From Sporosarcina luteola (GTDB lineage Bacteria > Bacillota > Bacilli > Bacillales_A > Planococcaceae), in NCBI RefSeq assembly GCF_023715585.1, contig NZ_JAMBOK010000003.1, positions 62,001-126,000 of the forward strand: DNA of 64,000 bases. Direction: 5' to 3'. A program made the position numbers and the translations under genes. How positions within the stretch are numbered: the stretch's first letter is position 1; the number at the start of each line of letters is the position of its first letter. Under the pieces are notes generated by a model that worked only from the letters and a program-made list of their open reading frames with translations, searched no databases and was not told the DNA's origin. Shown here one piece after another: positions 1 through 8,627 of this stretch.

Positions 1-3
1 GAA

Positions 4-43
4 AAAAGAAGTCAACCAGAACAATAGTTGGTTGACTTCTTTC
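4..43 (-). terminator. Rho-independent terminator of the PPOX-fold gene
   Basis: An 11-bp stem (GAAGTCAACCA paired with TGGTTGACTTC) with a short loop. Read on the minus strand it is followed by a T-run, so it fits as the terminator of the gene ending at 96. It could also work in the other direction. Confidence 0.75.
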
Positions 44-95
44 TATACAAAACTAAAAGCTATGTGGGCATCGATTCAAATGCCCATTTATGCTG

Positions 96-572
96 TTAGT
101 CATTCAATTCTATCGTCTCATTGATGTCTGTCGACTCTGTACTTTTTCCTGTCATGCGTTTGTAGAAGAAAGCGATTTTCTTTGTGAAATTTCCAGTTTC
201 CCAATATTCGACTGCTTCTGCTTTTACCTTTATCAAAATTATAGTAGGGTCATTGTAAGAGGTCTGCATTATTTTCTCATATGCTTTGCTCCATAATTCC
301 TTTTTCTTGTTTAGATCCTCAACGACTTCCGCTCTTCCGCGTACGGAAACATAGGATTTTCCTGCGTATGCCACATTAACATCTTGCTCATGTAAAATTT
401 CTTTGTATTTATTTGTCTCTTTTTTAGTGAAAAACCATAAGTCTCCGTCAAATTCCACTTCTTGTGTTTTCATAGGACGGGAAACAAGCCCTTCTTCAGA
501 CAGCGTCGTTAGCATTGCTGTATCAACGTCTTTGATTAACTCTCTTACTGTTTCTATTTCTTCTTGTTTCAT
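96..572 (-). CDS. PPOX-fold (general stress protein 26-like) flavin-binding protein
   Basis: A 158-residue protein of the pyridoxamine 5'-phosphate oxidase-like split-barrel family, related to general stress protein 26. The visible pattern is an N-terminal helix, the strand AMLTTLSEEG, WFFTKKETNKY near residue 46, and YVSVRGRAEVVED near residue 74, as in this family. Such proteins bind FMN or F420; the substrate cannot be read from sequence. The start is supported by a GAGGTGAT ribosome binding site just upstream (about 575-583). It is a single gene with its own terminator at 4-43. The family is confident; the reaction is unknown. Confidence 0.85.
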   Translation of the reverse strand: MKQEEIETVRELIKDVDTAMLTTLSEEGLVSRPMKTQEVEFDGDLWFFTKKETNKYKEILHEQDVNVAYAGKSYVSVRGRAEVVEDLNKKKELWSKAYEKIMQTSYNDPTIILIKVKAEAVEYWETGNFTKKIAFFYKRMTGKSTESTDINETIELND

Positions 573-716
573 TCCATCACCTCATTAATGTTATAGAAAT
601 ACAATACCCTTTGCAGGAACTATTTATTCCTGTATGGGGAATCATGGTAAAAGCGGAAAGAGGTTAACAATACAATCCGGAGGGAAAAACAAATTACAAA
701 AAGAAAGGAGCCGTGT

Positions 717-1388
717 ATGGATCAGATATTTTACATGATTTTTACCTTCGTTTATCTTGCTTTACTCATTTGGGGCTTAAAAGGTATGAATGCAGGAGAG
801 TTCAGCAAATGGACGAGTGTGGTCTACTTAGTCGCTATCGCCTTACTTTACGACAACGGAATTTTAGCTACCGGTCACTGGATTGGAGAAGGAGCATTAC
901 TAGAAAAATTAAATGCAGCAAGATTTTGGATTCATGCCATCGTTACACCATTATTAGTGATCTTCTCTATCGGAACATTACGCGAGATCGGCGTTACGTG
1001 GGCAATGAATACGTGGGTAACCGTTCTTTCCGTCCTCTACACCATAGCCGCGATTCTAATCGAAATCGTATTTGTAACCGCAGACCTTCAGCTACAAGTT
1101 GAAAAAGAATATGGGGTTGTCAGTTATTCATCCGCAGAACCGCAAAGTGGACCGCCGATTATGATTCTATTGATCACGTTTGCTATGCTCCTTGTCAGCG
1201 GGGTGCTGTGGAAGAAAACAGGATGGGCCGTGTTTTTCTTAGGCGTGGTACTTATGACAATCGGCGGTGCTGTCCCGTTTAATGTTGGAAGCAATGCCAT
1301 TACCAACTTGTTTGAACTGATAGTGTTGGCATCGCTGGTATGGACAAAGCGGAGGCTTATTCAGGGAGAGTTGTATGTGAAGAGATGA
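717..1388 (+). CDS. Polytopic membrane protein of unknown function
   Basis: A 223-residue protein with about seven hydrophobic segments separated by short polar loops; the C-terminus ends in basic residues (WTKRRLIQ, YVKR), consistent with the positive-inside rule. AAGGAG lies 8 nt before the ATG. I do not recognise a family with confidence. Histidines H55 and H73 and conserved-looking glycines lie in or near membrane segments, but no catalytic motif is evident. It stands alone and is followed 23 bp later by a copy of the 146-bp dispersed element, which may end its transcript. Confidence 0.75.
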   Translation: MDQIFYMIFTFVYLALLIWGLKGMNAGEFSKWTSVVYLVAIALLYDNGILATGHWIGEGALLEKLNAARFWIHAIVTPLLVIFSIGTLREIGVTWAMNTWVTVLSVLYTIAAILIEIVFVTADLQLQVEKEYGVVSYSSAEPQSGPPIMILLITFAMLLVSGVLWKKTGWAVFFLGVVLMTIGGAVPFNVGSNAITNLFELIVLASLVWTKRRLIQGELYVKR

Positions 1389-1411
1389 TGATTTGAATTA
1401 AGATCCATATC

Positions 1412-1557
1412 GGTGCCTGTGCAGCAAACAAATCAGTTTATTAACTACAATTGAATAAAATAAATGAGTAAGCCAACCGAATCAAATGGTTATTGATTTA
1501 TTTCTGTATTTTTATCACTAGCAATGAATTGTCATAAATGTGTGATACACAGGCACC
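1412..1557 (+). repeat. 146-bp dispersed inverted-repeat element, copy 1
   Basis: It starts GGTGCCTGTGCAGCA and ends GTGATACACAGGCACC, which are imperfect terminal inverted repeats of about 19 bp. The interior has the shared CTACAATTGAATAAAATAAATGA block and a degenerate inner hairpin (AAGCCAACC). It begins 23 bp after the stop of the membrane protein gene. Its exact length matches the other full copies. Confidence 0.9.
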
Positions 1558-1776
1558 GACAAAGCGGTTGGAGTCTTGTCCAATGTGCAAGGGTGGGATT
1601 CTTTTTGCACATATGTACCGTCTAAGCATGCTGTCATCGCGTGAAAAAGAGCAGCACTCTAAGTAGCGGACAACGGGTATAGATTAAATTCCAAACAAGA
1701 AGGAAAGTTTAAATAAACATTCAATTTATATAGAGGTGAGTGATTACTGCATTTCTATATCAGGAGGTTGTTAGGT

Positions 1777-2193
1777 ATGTCGAGAGAATTATGGTTGAAC
1801 CTGCCAGTGCATGATCCAGTACGGGCAAAGGCGTTTTATACCCAGCTAGGTTTTCGGTTGAATGAGCAGTATATGAGTCAAGACGGCTCATTCAGCTTGA
1901 TCATCGGAGACAATCACGTTGTTTTGATGCTCTTCCCGGAATCTAAGTTCCGCGATTTTGCGGGTAATGCTGTTGCGGATTCGGAGCAGGGCACTGAAGT
2001 GTTATTCTCTCTGGGGGCGAACTCTAGGGATGAAGTGGATGAGTTCGCCTAGAAAGTTGAACGTGCTGGCGGTACTGTTTTCAGCAAGCCGGGCGAAAAG
2101 GGTGGCTGGATGTACGGCTGCGGTTTTGCCGATCCCGACGGTCATCGGTGGAACCTGTTGTATATGGATATGAGCAAAATGCCGCAAGTTTGA
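1777..2193 (+). pseudogene. VOC-family (glyoxalase/bleomycin-resistance fold) gene with an in-frame amber codon
   Basis: The reading frame from ATG 1777 (AGGAGG at 1761-1766) to TGA 2191 would encode about 138 residues of a vicinal-oxygen-chelate protein. The N-terminal half has LNLPVHDPVRAKAFYTQLGF and the C-terminal half has CGFADPDGHRWNLLYMD, both typical. A single TAG at 2050-2052 (after DEFA) interrupts it; reading resumes in the same frame with KVERAGGTVF. No frameshift is present, so this is a point mutation, a read-through codon or a sequencing error. If not read through, the truncated 91-residue product would lack the second metal-binding half. The substrate is unknown. Confidence 0.8.
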
Positions 2194-2262
2194 AAACCGG
2201 ATTCACCATTTCGTGACGAGTATTCAAACAGAAAATCAAATAAAGGTACTTAACCGCCTTTT

Positions 2263-2538
2263 TTAGTAAAGGGTAGGGGTAGGATAACAGGCAACAGCAT
2301 CTATAAATCTTGGGTCGATACCGTAGAATTGCCAGAAAGCACCGTTCCACCTATATCCAGATACTTCTCCAGATTCCACACGCGTAGGGTAAAACCAAAA
2401 CTGTCTGCCATTTGTAAGCCATACATAAGTGTTTTGATATAGACAGTCGATGATATAGGACACAGAAGGTTTTGGTGGTATGAATGTTGGAGGAGGGGAT
2501 TGTGGACTCATTGGTCCCTGTTGTGGGAAATATCCCAT
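2263..2538 (-). CDS. Small Pro/Gln-rich N-terminus protein, Bacillales-type hypothetical
   Basis: A 91-residue protein. The first 28 residues are rich in Gly, Pro, Gln and Ser (GYFPQQGPMSPQSPPPTF); the rest is aromatic-rich (YQNTYVWLTNGRQFWFYPT, WNGAFWQFYGID). I recall similar small proteins in Bacillus and Paenibacillus without a defined role. The start is supported by AAGGAG about 8 nt upstream on the minus strand. There are no membrane segments and no signal peptide. A role at the spore or cell surface would be a guess. It is convergent with the broken VOC gene. Confidence 0.65.
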   Translation of the reverse strand: MGYFPQQGPMSPQSPPPTFIPPKPSVSYIIDCLYQNTYVWLTNGRQFWFYPTRVESGEVSGYRWNGAFWQFYGIDPRFIDAVACYPTPTLY

Positions 2539-2724
2539 GTAATTTCACTCCTTTAGTTAGGTTCTCAACAATATATGTTGAGAAGAAGTAAAAGGATTAT
2601 TTAACGCGTAAACTATAGGTCATGAAATAATATACTTCAACGGGTGAGCAAAGCTTAAGTAGCAAGAGAATAGATGTATTTAACTGTTCGCCAGGTACAC
2701 TTTTCAAAAATATTCGTTGAGGAG

Positions 2725-3447
2725 ATGTGGCGGAAATTGATAATTCATCAAATACATCCGCTCAACATTCATCCTGACGAATTCATTTCCATCCAAGAGA
2801 GGCTGGCGGTAGAGATTGATGTCAGCCAACCGCTTTCCCTCCATGATCTCCGAATCGCGGGTGGCGTGGACGTCGCCTATGCAAGTGTGAATGGAAAAGA
2901 GATGGGTTTCTGCCATATCGCAGTTTTCGATTTGGCTACAATGGAGATCATTGAGCGGGCAGATAGCATCGGCTGCATCACCGTTCCCTACATGCCTGGC
3001 TTCCTTGCATTCCGTGAACTTCCTTTGATCATCGATGCGGCGAGACAGCTGAAGAATGTGCCGGACCTCTTTCTTTTTGATGGCAACGGAATCCTGCATC
3101 CGAGAAAAATGGGAATCGCGACACATGCATCCTTTTTTCTGGGCGCTCCGACAATCGGCGTTGCCAAAACGTATTTTAAAGTAGGCGATTCGGAAGTAAC
3201 GCCACCCGGGCGGGAGAAAGGCTGTATGACAGATATTGTCGTAAGCGAGGAAACGATCGGCCGGGTGCTTCGAACGTCAGAAGGTGTAAAACCGGTCTTC
3301 ATTTCCCCTGGTAATCAAATTAACATTGACTCCTCGACAAAGATTGCCCTTGCGCTGACAGGGTCTGAAAGCAGAATACCGATACCCATTCGCGCGGCGG
3401 ATATCGCAACAAGGGTCATGCGGCGTGACTGGGAAATGAATCAATGA
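2725..3447 (+). CDS. nfi: Endonuclease V (deoxyinosine 3' endonuclease)
   Basis: An endonuclease V family protein, which nicks DNA one nucleotide 3' of deoxyinosine during repair of deaminated adenine. Visible family motifs are GGVDVAYA (first acidic metal ligand), the strand YMPGFLAFRELP, LFLFDGNGILHPRKMGIATH (second Asp and the substrate-pocket strip) and GVAKTYF. The length of about 240 residues fits the family. The start is uncertain: ATG 2725 and TTG 2737 are both plausible (TTG is spaced correctly from GAGGAG at 2718-2724), and an upstream ATG at 2674 has no good ribosome binding site. A truncated 146-bp-family repeat follows directly. Confidence 0.9.
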   Translation: MWRKLIIHQIHPLNIHPDEFISIQERLAVEIDVSQPLSLHDLRIAGGVDVAYASVNGKEMGFCHIAVFDLATMEIIERADSIGCITVPYMPGFLAFRELPLIIDAARQLKNVPDLFLFDGNGILHPRKMGIATHASFFLGAPTIGVAKTYFKVGDSEVTPPGREKGCMTDIVVSEETIGRVLRTSEGVKPVFISPGNQINIDSSTKIALALTGSESRIPIPIRAADIATRVMRRDWEMNQ

Positions 3448-3449
3448 TT

Positions 3450-3501
3450 AGTGGCAGGCACTTTATATTAAATTGTCATAAATGTGTGGCGCACAGGCAC
3501 C
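3450..3501 (+). repeat. Truncated copy of the 146-bp element (right end)
   Basis: It carries the right terminal half AATTGTCATAAATGTG ... GCGCACAGGCACC preceded by a short GGCAGGCAC stretch; the middle and the inner hairpin are missing. The sequence after it (CGACAAAG) also follows copy 1, so the two may share ancestry or a target. Confidence 0.75.
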
Positions 3502-3631
3502 GACAAAGTGAAATTACAATGATTGGCGAATAAGGAAGGAGTTACGAGTACACGTGCATAAGGTATATGCAAAATTCATTTTACCAATCCGCTTTTCGTA
3601 GGATGAAGGATGAAGAGGGGAGGTGTAAAAG

Positions 3632-4021
3632 TTGAAAACGGGGTTGTTGCATATTTGCAGGCTGTTTTTAGGTGTTATGTTTTTGGGGGCGGGGATTAAT
3701 GGCTATTTTGTCGTATTCGGATGGGAGCCATTCATTGCGACGAGTCCTGAGGCGATGGCGTTATTCGAATTCAACTATTTATTGATCCCGGAAAAATCGT
3801 TGGAAATCATTTGCGGGATGCTGCTGCTCGCCAATCGATTCGTCCCATTGGCCATTGTTGTATTAGCTCCAATTGTCACTAACATCTTCTTGCTCCACTT
3901 GTTCCTCGATCATTCATTGCTTGTACTAGCCGTCCACCTAGTCCCTTCCCTCAGCTATTTGTTGTATTCTTACAGAAAAAACTTCATCGGGATATTGGAA
4001 AAAAATCCGAATCCATCTTAG
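3632..4021 (+). CDS. DoxX-like small integral membrane protein
   Basis: A 129-residue protein with four hydrophobic segments, the first containing LFLGVMFLGAGING, which resembles the DoxX/DoxD-like membrane family. It starts with TTG at 3632 preceded by GGGGAGGTG. The family includes quinone-related and poorly characterised membrane proteins; the function here is not known. It stands alone between the endonuclease V gene and a terminator. Confidence 0.7.
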   Translation: MKTGLLHICRLFLGVMFLGAGINGYFVVFGWEPFIATSPEAMALFEFNYLLIPEKSLEIICGMLLLANRFVPLAIVVLAPIVTNIFLLHLFLDHSLLVLAVHLVPSLSYLLYSYRKNFIGILEKNPNPS

Positions 4022-4050
4022 GGATGTGTGTTCGCTTGTAATTCAAAAAC

Positions 4051-4102
4051 GGTGCTGTTTTTAGCGTCAGGTTGATGACGTTAAAAATCCAGTGCCTTTT
4101 TT
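4051..4102 (+). terminator. Rho-independent terminator upstream of clpE
   Basis: An imperfect long stem (GGTGCTG...TTTTTAGCGTCA against TGACGTTAAAAATCCAGTGCC) followed by TTTTTT. It insulates clpE from the upstream gene. Confidence 0.65.
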
Positions 4103-4121
4103 AGTTAATCAAGCAGATACC

Positions 4122-4175
4122 TTGAAAGTCAAAAAAGGTCAGTGTATAATTAGGTATAGTCAAAGATGGTCAAGG
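4122..4175 (+). promoter_or_regulatory. clpE promoter with two CtsR operators
   Basis: The promoter reads TTGAAA (4122-4127), a 17-nt spacer and TATAAT (4145-4150). Two CtsR-type tandem heptads overlap it: AAGTCAAAAAAGGTCAG at 4126-4142 and TAGTCAAAGATGGTCAAGG at 4157-4175. CtsR is the established class III heat-shock repressor of clp genes in Bacillales, so heat or protein stress should derepress this gene. Confidence 0.88.
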
Positions 4176-4213
4176 TCAGAATGAAAAACGAAAAAACGAG
4201 GAGGAAATAGCTT

Positions 4214-6313
4214 ATGAAATGTCAAAATTGTGGTAGAAACGAAGCGACTATGAGCTTTCGCCTTCAAGTGAATCAACAACGTATGCAGATGCATATGTGT
4301 CATACATGTTTTCAAGAGATTCAAGGACAGTTAAACGCAGGCAATGCAAATCAGTTTTTCCAAGCGAACGGCAACCCTCAAGCTCATACGCAAGTTAGAG
4401 AAGCCGATGAAAATCCAGGGAACGGCTTGTTAGACCAACTTGGCAAAAACATTTCGAATGATGCGAAGGAAGGTCAAATCGACCCGGTCATTGGCCGTGA
4501 TCAAGAAGTGAAGCGAGTTATTGAGACATTAAATAGAAGAAACAAAAATAATCCGGTGCTCATCGGGGAACCCGGTGTCGGTAAAACAGCGATTGCAGAA
4601 GGACTCGCAGTGAAAATTCATGAAGGCGATGTCCCGGCAAAACTGTTGAACAAACAAGTTTACGTGTTAGATGTCGCTTCACTTGTGACGAACACAGGAA
4701 TCCGGGGTCAATTTGAAGAGCGGATGAAACAATTGATCGAGGAGATCGAAAATCGGAAAGATGTCATTGTGTTCATTGACGAAATCCATCTTCTTGTCGG
4801 TGCAGGTTCAGCGGAAGGCTCTAAAATGGATGCGGGGAATATCCTGAAACCGGCATTGGCGCGGGGCAGCATGCAGCTCATCGGAGCGACGACGTTGAAA
4901 GAATACCGTCAAATCGAGAAAGACGCTGCACTTGAACGTCGTTTCCAGCCGATTATCGTAAAAGAGCCTTCTATGGAAGATGCGATTACAATTCTGAACG
5001 GAATTAAAGACCGTTATGAAGCTTTCCATGAGGTCGTTTATTCCGATGAAGCGATCCGGGCATTCGTCACGTTATCACAACGCTATATCCAAGACCGGTT
5101 CTTGCCGGACAAGGCAATCGATTTAATGGATGAAGTTGGGGCACGCTTGAATCTTAAACACTCTTCTGCAGACGCAGATTCAATCGAAAAACGGTTGGAA
5201 GAAGTCGTCCTGGAAAAAGGACAAGCTGCAGAAGCGGAAGACTATGAAAAGGCGGCAGCGTTGCGTCAAGAAGAAATTCAGTTGCGTCAACGATTAGAAG
5301 AAGCCCAACAAGGCGGAAAATCCTTCATTGAAGTGACTGTTGAAGAGATTGAGGAAATTGTAGAAGAAAAGACAGGCATTCCAGTGACGAAACTGCAAGC
5401 ATCGGAACAAGCGAAAATGAACGACCTTGCAGCCAATCTGCGAGCTAAAGTGATTGGACAGCAGGAAGCGGTTGAAAAGATCGCAAAAGCAATCCGCCGG
5501 AGCCGTGCAGGATTAAAATCAAAAACCCGTCCAATCGGATCGTTCCTATTCGTCGGTCCAACGGGTGTTGGTAAGACGGAGATCACAAAAGTGTTGGCGG
5601 AAGAATTATTCGGTTCCCGAGACACGTTAATTCGCCTTGATATGAGTGAATACATGGAGAAACATGCCGTGTCTAAGATCATCGGCTCCCCTCCAGGTTA
5701 TGTAGGGCATGAAGAAGCGGGCCAATTAACGGAGCAAGTCCGTCGTAATCCGTATTCGATCTTGCTGCTTGACGAAATTGAAAAGGCACATCCTGATGTT
5801 CAGCATATGTTCCTTCAAATTATGGAAGATGGTCGCTTGACGGATTCGCACGGTCGGACAGTCAGCTTCAAAGACACGGTCATCATTATGACAAGCAACG
5901 CCGGGACAGGCGAGAAGAGGATCAATGTCGGGTTCAATCAAACCGCACATGAATCAGTCTCCATGCTCGAATCGCTTGGAGATTACTTCAAACCTGAATT
6001 CCTCAACCGTTTCGACGCAATCGTCTCCTTCAATGAATTGACAGAAGACAATCTGCTCGAAATCGTCGACCTGATGCTTGTCGATTTGGAAGAAGCGATT
6101 GAAGAAAACGACATTGCGATTTCAATTTCACCTGAAGCTAAACAGGAATTGGTGAAGCTCGGCTACGACAAACGCTTCGGAGCGCGGCCGCTTCGCAGAG
6201 TCATTCAAGACAAAATCGAAGATCCACTCACAGATCTCATTTTGGAAGAAGACCAGATCGAAAACGTCCATGTAGACGTTGTCGATGAAGAAATCGTTGT
6301 CAGCAAAGCATAA
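4214..6313 (+). CDS. clpE: ATP-dependent Clp protease ATPase subunit ClpE
   Basis: A 699-residue Hsp100 unfoldase. The N-terminal zinc finger (CQNCGRN at residues 3-9 and CHTC near 29-32) distinguishes ClpE from ClpC. Two AAA+ modules follow: Walker A GEPGVGKT near residue 118 with [10 protein letters not shown], and GPTGVGKT near residue 449 with [14 protein letters not shown]-like linker ([16 protein letters not shown]) lies between them. ClpE works with ClpP to remove aggregated or CtsR-type proteins under heat stress. GAGGAGG precedes the ATG. The gene is monocistronic, controlled by CtsR boxes, and followed 18 bp later by a 146-bp element. Confidence 0.96.
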   Translation: MKCQNCGRNEATMSFRLQVNQQRMQMHMCHTCFQEIQGQLNAGNANQFFQANGNPQAHTQVREADENPGNGLLDQLGKNISNDAKEGQIDPVIGRDQEVKRVIETLNRRNKNNPVLIGEPGVGKTAIAEGLAVKIHEGDVPAKLLNKQVYVLDVASLVTNTGIRGQFEERMKQLIEEIENRKDVIVFIDEIHLLVGAGSAEGSKMDAGNILKPALARGSMQLIGATTLKEYRQIEKDAALERRFQPIIVKEPSMEDAITILNGIKDRYEAFHEVVYSDEAIRAFVTLSQRYIQDRFLPDKAIDLMDEVGARLNLKHSSADADSIEKRLEEVVLEKGQAAEAEDYEKAAALRQEEIQLRQRLEEAQQGGKSFIEVTVEEIEEIVEEKTGIPVTKLQASEQAKMNDLAANLRAKVIGQQEAVEKIAKAIRRSRAGLKSKTRPIGSFLFVGPTGVGKTEITKVLAEELFGSRDTLIRLDMSEYMEKHAVSKIIGSPPGYVGHEEAGQLTEQVRRNPYSILLLDEIEKAHPDVQHMFLQIMEDGRLTDSHGRTVSFKDTVIIMTSNAGTGEKRINVGFNQTAHESVSMLESLGDYFKPEFLNRFDAIVSFNELTEDNLLEIVDLMLVDLEEAIEENDIAISISPEAKQELVKLGYDKRFGARPLRRVIQDKIEDPLTDLILEEDQIENVHVDVVDEEIVVSKA

Positions 6314-6331
6314 TTGTGTGAGAATTGTTTG

Positions 6332-6477
6332 GGTGCCTGTGGAGCACACAATTCAGTAAATACACTACAATTGCATAAAATAAATGAAGAAGCCAACCGT
6401 ATCAACATTCGGTTGGCTTCTTGCTGTATTTATATAGATTTTGATGAATTGTCATAAATGTGTGGTGCACAGGCACC
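6332..6477 (+). repeat. 146-bp dispersed inverted-repeat element, copy 2
   Basis: A full-length copy lying between the convergent clpE and CoxG-like genes. Its inner hairpin is strong (GAAGCCAACCG paired with CGGTTGGCTTC, then TTGCTGTATTT), so it can act as the clpE terminator. It is preceded by GAATTGTTTG, shared with the copies at 7767 and 11443. Confidence 0.92.
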
Positions 6478-6481
6478 GGTT

Positions 6482-6937
6482 TTAGATTCTCTTCAACTCA
6501 ATACTAGTAATTTCTTCAGCGATGGCTTTTGTTAAGTCGGTGGCTGTTTTTGGGACGAAGGATTTCAAGATCGCGTTTACCATTGGTCCCGTTACCCCTT
6601 TTGCGGTGATGTCCAAGTTCCCGGTCATCTCTGTTTTGGAGTCCGAGATGGCGGCAGCTTTAAAATAACCGTTGCCCACAAAGTTTTCATTCAATCCTGT
6701 CAAGTTGAATGTGACGAGTGAAGGCTCTTTCCATTCCGTAATGTCGATCCGCAATTTAACGGTTTTCTGCATAATGCCGATGTCGCCTTTAAATGTCCAC
6801 GTCGATTGCTTGTCATTCAAGAGTTCATGTTGGATATATCCCGGGACGAGAGGTGCCCACCTGTTCATATCGCTTACAAAATTCCACACCTTTTCAATCG
6901 GGATATCCAGTTCTGTCGCATGTGTTCCGCTAGGCAT
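6482..6937 (-). CDS. SRPBCC-fold CoxG-like protein
   Basis: A 151-residue protein of the START/SRPBCC lipid-binding fold, closest in style to carbon monoxide dehydrogenase subunit G (CoxG)-type proteins: IPIEKVWNFVSDMNRWAPLVPG near residue 12, TWTFKGDIG, FVGNGYFKAAA and a C-terminal helix. No CO dehydrogenase genes are nearby, so the annotation refers to fold only. GAGGAAGG precedes the start on the minus strand. It is convergent with clpE. Confidence 0.8.
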   Translation of the reverse strand: MPSGTHATELDIPIEKVWNFVSDMNRWAPLVPGYIQHELLNDKQSTWTFKGDIGIMQKTVKLRIDITEWKEPSLVTFNLTGLNENFVGNGYFKAAAISDSKTEMTGNLDITAKGVTGPMVNAILKSFVPKTATDLTKAIAEEITSIELKRI

Positions 6938-6956
6938 GTTATCCTTCCTCCTTTAG

Positions 6957-7253
6957 TAAGCTAAAACAATCTCTTCGCTGCTTATAGTACGCGCTGGTGT
7001 GCTGCCAATATGCATCCCAGACAAAAGCCAATTGTTAAAGCCGGACCGTTTGTGCCCAAGTATTGCGCATGTAGAGGCACTGCAACAAGCTTTAAATCTA
7101 TTTGACTATTCCCTTAAAGTGATTGAAGGAAACGGAGTGAGCGGCCTTCGTTTTGCGCTTTTGCAAACCGCGCTAGCCGTGCCTACATTCTTATTTCGTT
7201 AAAAATGACATTAGTCCGGGCCATCTTTCATACAATATAGTTGAGGTGAATAG
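6957..7253 (+). other. Intergenic stretch
   Basis: About 300 bp between the divergent CoxG-like and cwlJ genes. A 67-codon open frame at 6999-7202 has no ribosome binding site and no recognisable motif. I see no convincing gene; it presumably holds both promoters. Confidence 0.4.
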
Positions 7254-7694
7254 ATGCCAAGAGTTAAATACCGTGAAAACGATGTCGATTTAATGGCAAG
7301 GATGATGAGAGCCGAAGCCGAGGGTGAAGGACAACAGGGGATGCTATATGTTGGCAATGTAATTGTTAACCGCGCTGTTGCAGATTGTTTAGATTTTCGT
7401 GATGTCAGGACAATTAATGACGTCATTTTTCAGGTGCAAGGAGGAAATTACTCATTTGAAGCTGTTCAAAAGGGGAATTTATTTTATCAACGAGCGAGAG
7501 AAACTGAGAGAAGACTAGCAAGACGGAACTTGGAAAATTGGAGACAGCATCCAGCGAAATTCGCTCTTTGGTATTTCAATCCATTCGGTCCTTGTCCTCC
7601 AACCTGGTACAACCAACCTTTTACCGGCCAATTTAAGCTTCATTGTTTTTATGAACCGATTGCAGGGACATGTGAAAGCGTTTATAACGGCTAA
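7254..7694 (+). CDS. cwlJ: Spore cortex-lytic cell wall hydrolase CwlJ
   Basis: A 146-residue hydrolase of the SleB/CwlJ (Hydrolase_2) family, without a signal peptide and lacking the N-terminal peptidoglycan-binding part of SleB, which fits CwlJ. Family motifs seen are MMRAEAEGEG, GMLYVGNVIVNRAVADC, NYSFEAVQKGNLFYQRA, and KFALWYFNPFGPCPPTWYNQ. CwlJ sits in the spore coat and degrades cortex peptidoglycan during germination. Its presence implies an endospore former. TTGAGGTG precedes the ATG. The transcript has its own terminator at 7717-7749. Confidence 0.93.
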   Translation: MPRVKYRENDVDLMARMMRAEAEGEGQQGMLYVGNVIVNRAVADCLDFRDVRTINDVIFQVQGGNYSFEAVQKGNLFYQRARETERRLARRNLENWRQHPAKFALWYFNPFGPCPPTWYNQPFTGQFKLHCFYEPIAGTCESVYNG

Positions 7695-7716
7695 GTTGTC
7701 TAGTGGTAGAATAGAA

Positions 7717-7749
7717 AAGACCGGATGCTGGTCCATCCGGTCTTTTTCT
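7717..7749 (+). terminator. Rho-independent terminator of cwlJ
   Basis: A perfect 12-bp stem (AAAGACCGGATG with CATCCGGTCTTT), 5-nt loop and T-run. Confidence 0.88.
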
Positions 7750-7766
7750 TGTTTCAGAATTGTTTG

Positions 7767-7912
7767 GGTGCCTGTGCAACACACAATTCAGATTATACAC
7801 TACAATTGCATAAAATAAAACGGGAATCCAGTTATAGCAGTGTTCTGTTGGCCAATTTATACATGTTTATAGATTCAGACGAATTGTCATAAATGTGTGG
7901 TGCACAGGCACC
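7767..7912 (+). repeat. 146-bp dispersed inverted-repeat element, copy 3
   Basis: A full-length copy downstream of the cwlJ terminator. The terminal repeats are intact, but the inner hairpin is degenerate (GGAATCCAG against CTGTTGGCC). It shares the upstream GAATTGTTTG. Confidence 0.9.
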
Positions 7913-7948
7913 GACTTTGTTACGCTCTACTAAGAGAGGGGGAGTTAG

Positions 7949-8557
7949 ATGTATATTCCAAAGTACTTTAAGGTTACTGATGTTGAGGAGATCCGAGGTT
8001 TTATTCAAGAGAATTCTTTTGGCACGATTGTCACGACGAAAAAGGGGAAACCGATTGCTACCCATTTACCTTTCGGGTTCACGAGAGAAGGTGATGACTT
8101 CTACATTACCGGGCATATGGCTTATGGCAATCCCCAGTGGCGGACGTTTGATGCAAATGATGATGTTCTCGTTATGTTTCAGGGGCCGCATGCCTATATT
8201 TCTTCTTCCTGGTATTCTCATGAAAATGTGCCGACGTGGAATTATCAAGCGGTCCATATATATGGCAAAGCAAGCATCGTAGAGCAAGATGAATTAATTA
8301 AGGGCTTAACAATCATGCTGGAGAAGTATGAGGGGCATCGCGAAAACCCCGTGTTATGGAATACACTTTCCCCGAAACTCCTGGAAAGTGAACTGAAAGG
8401 CATCGTCGGATTTAAGATAAAAGTAGAGGAGATTCAGGCTGCCTATAAATTAAGCCAGAATCGTAATGAAACGGACTATCAAAACATTATCGAGAAGCTT
8501 CGAAACGAAGGAAGTCCACAATCGCAACAAGTGGCGGAACAGATGGACAAGAAATAA
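7949..8557 (+). CDS. paiB: FMN-binding negative transcriptional regulator, PaiB family
   Basis: A 202-residue PaiB-type protein with the split-barrel FMN-binding fold: MYIPKYFKVTDVEEIRGFI at the N-terminus, ATHLPFGF near residue 49, ITGHMAYGNPQW near residue 63, and YISSSWYSHENVPTWNYQ near residue 89, which is the family signature. In Bacillus subtilis PaiB is linked to negative control of protease production and sporulation; the partner PaiA acetyltransferase is not adjacent here. Ribosome binding site AGAGGGGGAG precedes ATG 7949. Confidence 0.9.
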   Translation: MYIPKYFKVTDVEEIRGFIQENSFGTIVTTKKGKPIATHLPFGFTREGDDFYITGHMAYGNPQWRTFDANDDVLVMFQGPHAYISSSWYSHENVPTWNYQAVHIYGKASIVEQDELIKGLTIMLEKYEGHRENPVLWNTLSPKLLESELKGIVGFKIKVEEIQAAYKLSQNRNETDYQNIIEKLRNEGSPQSQQVAEQMDKK

Positions 8558-8588
8558 AGCCCCTGACACATCTTCGTGTCAATCATAG

Positions 8589-8627
8589 AAAAAGACAAAG
8601 TGTGAATGAATCACGCTTTGTCTTTTT
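8589..8627. terminator. Bidirectional terminator between paiB and the MFS gene
   Basis: Stem AAAAAGACAAAG/CTTTGTCTTTTT extended by GTG/CAC, A-rich on one side and T-rich on the other. It overlaps the last codons of the minus-strand MFS gene and can end both convergent transcripts. Confidence 0.85.

Noticed and set aside
2050..2052. Stop-codon recoding (pyrrolysine or read-through) in the VOC gene
   Set aside because: No recoding signals or pyrrolysine genes are visible, and the family has no reason to need a special residue there.
6999..7202. 67-codon open frame between the CoxG-like and cwlJ genes
   Set aside because: No ribosome binding site and no recognisable motif; the start codon is weak.
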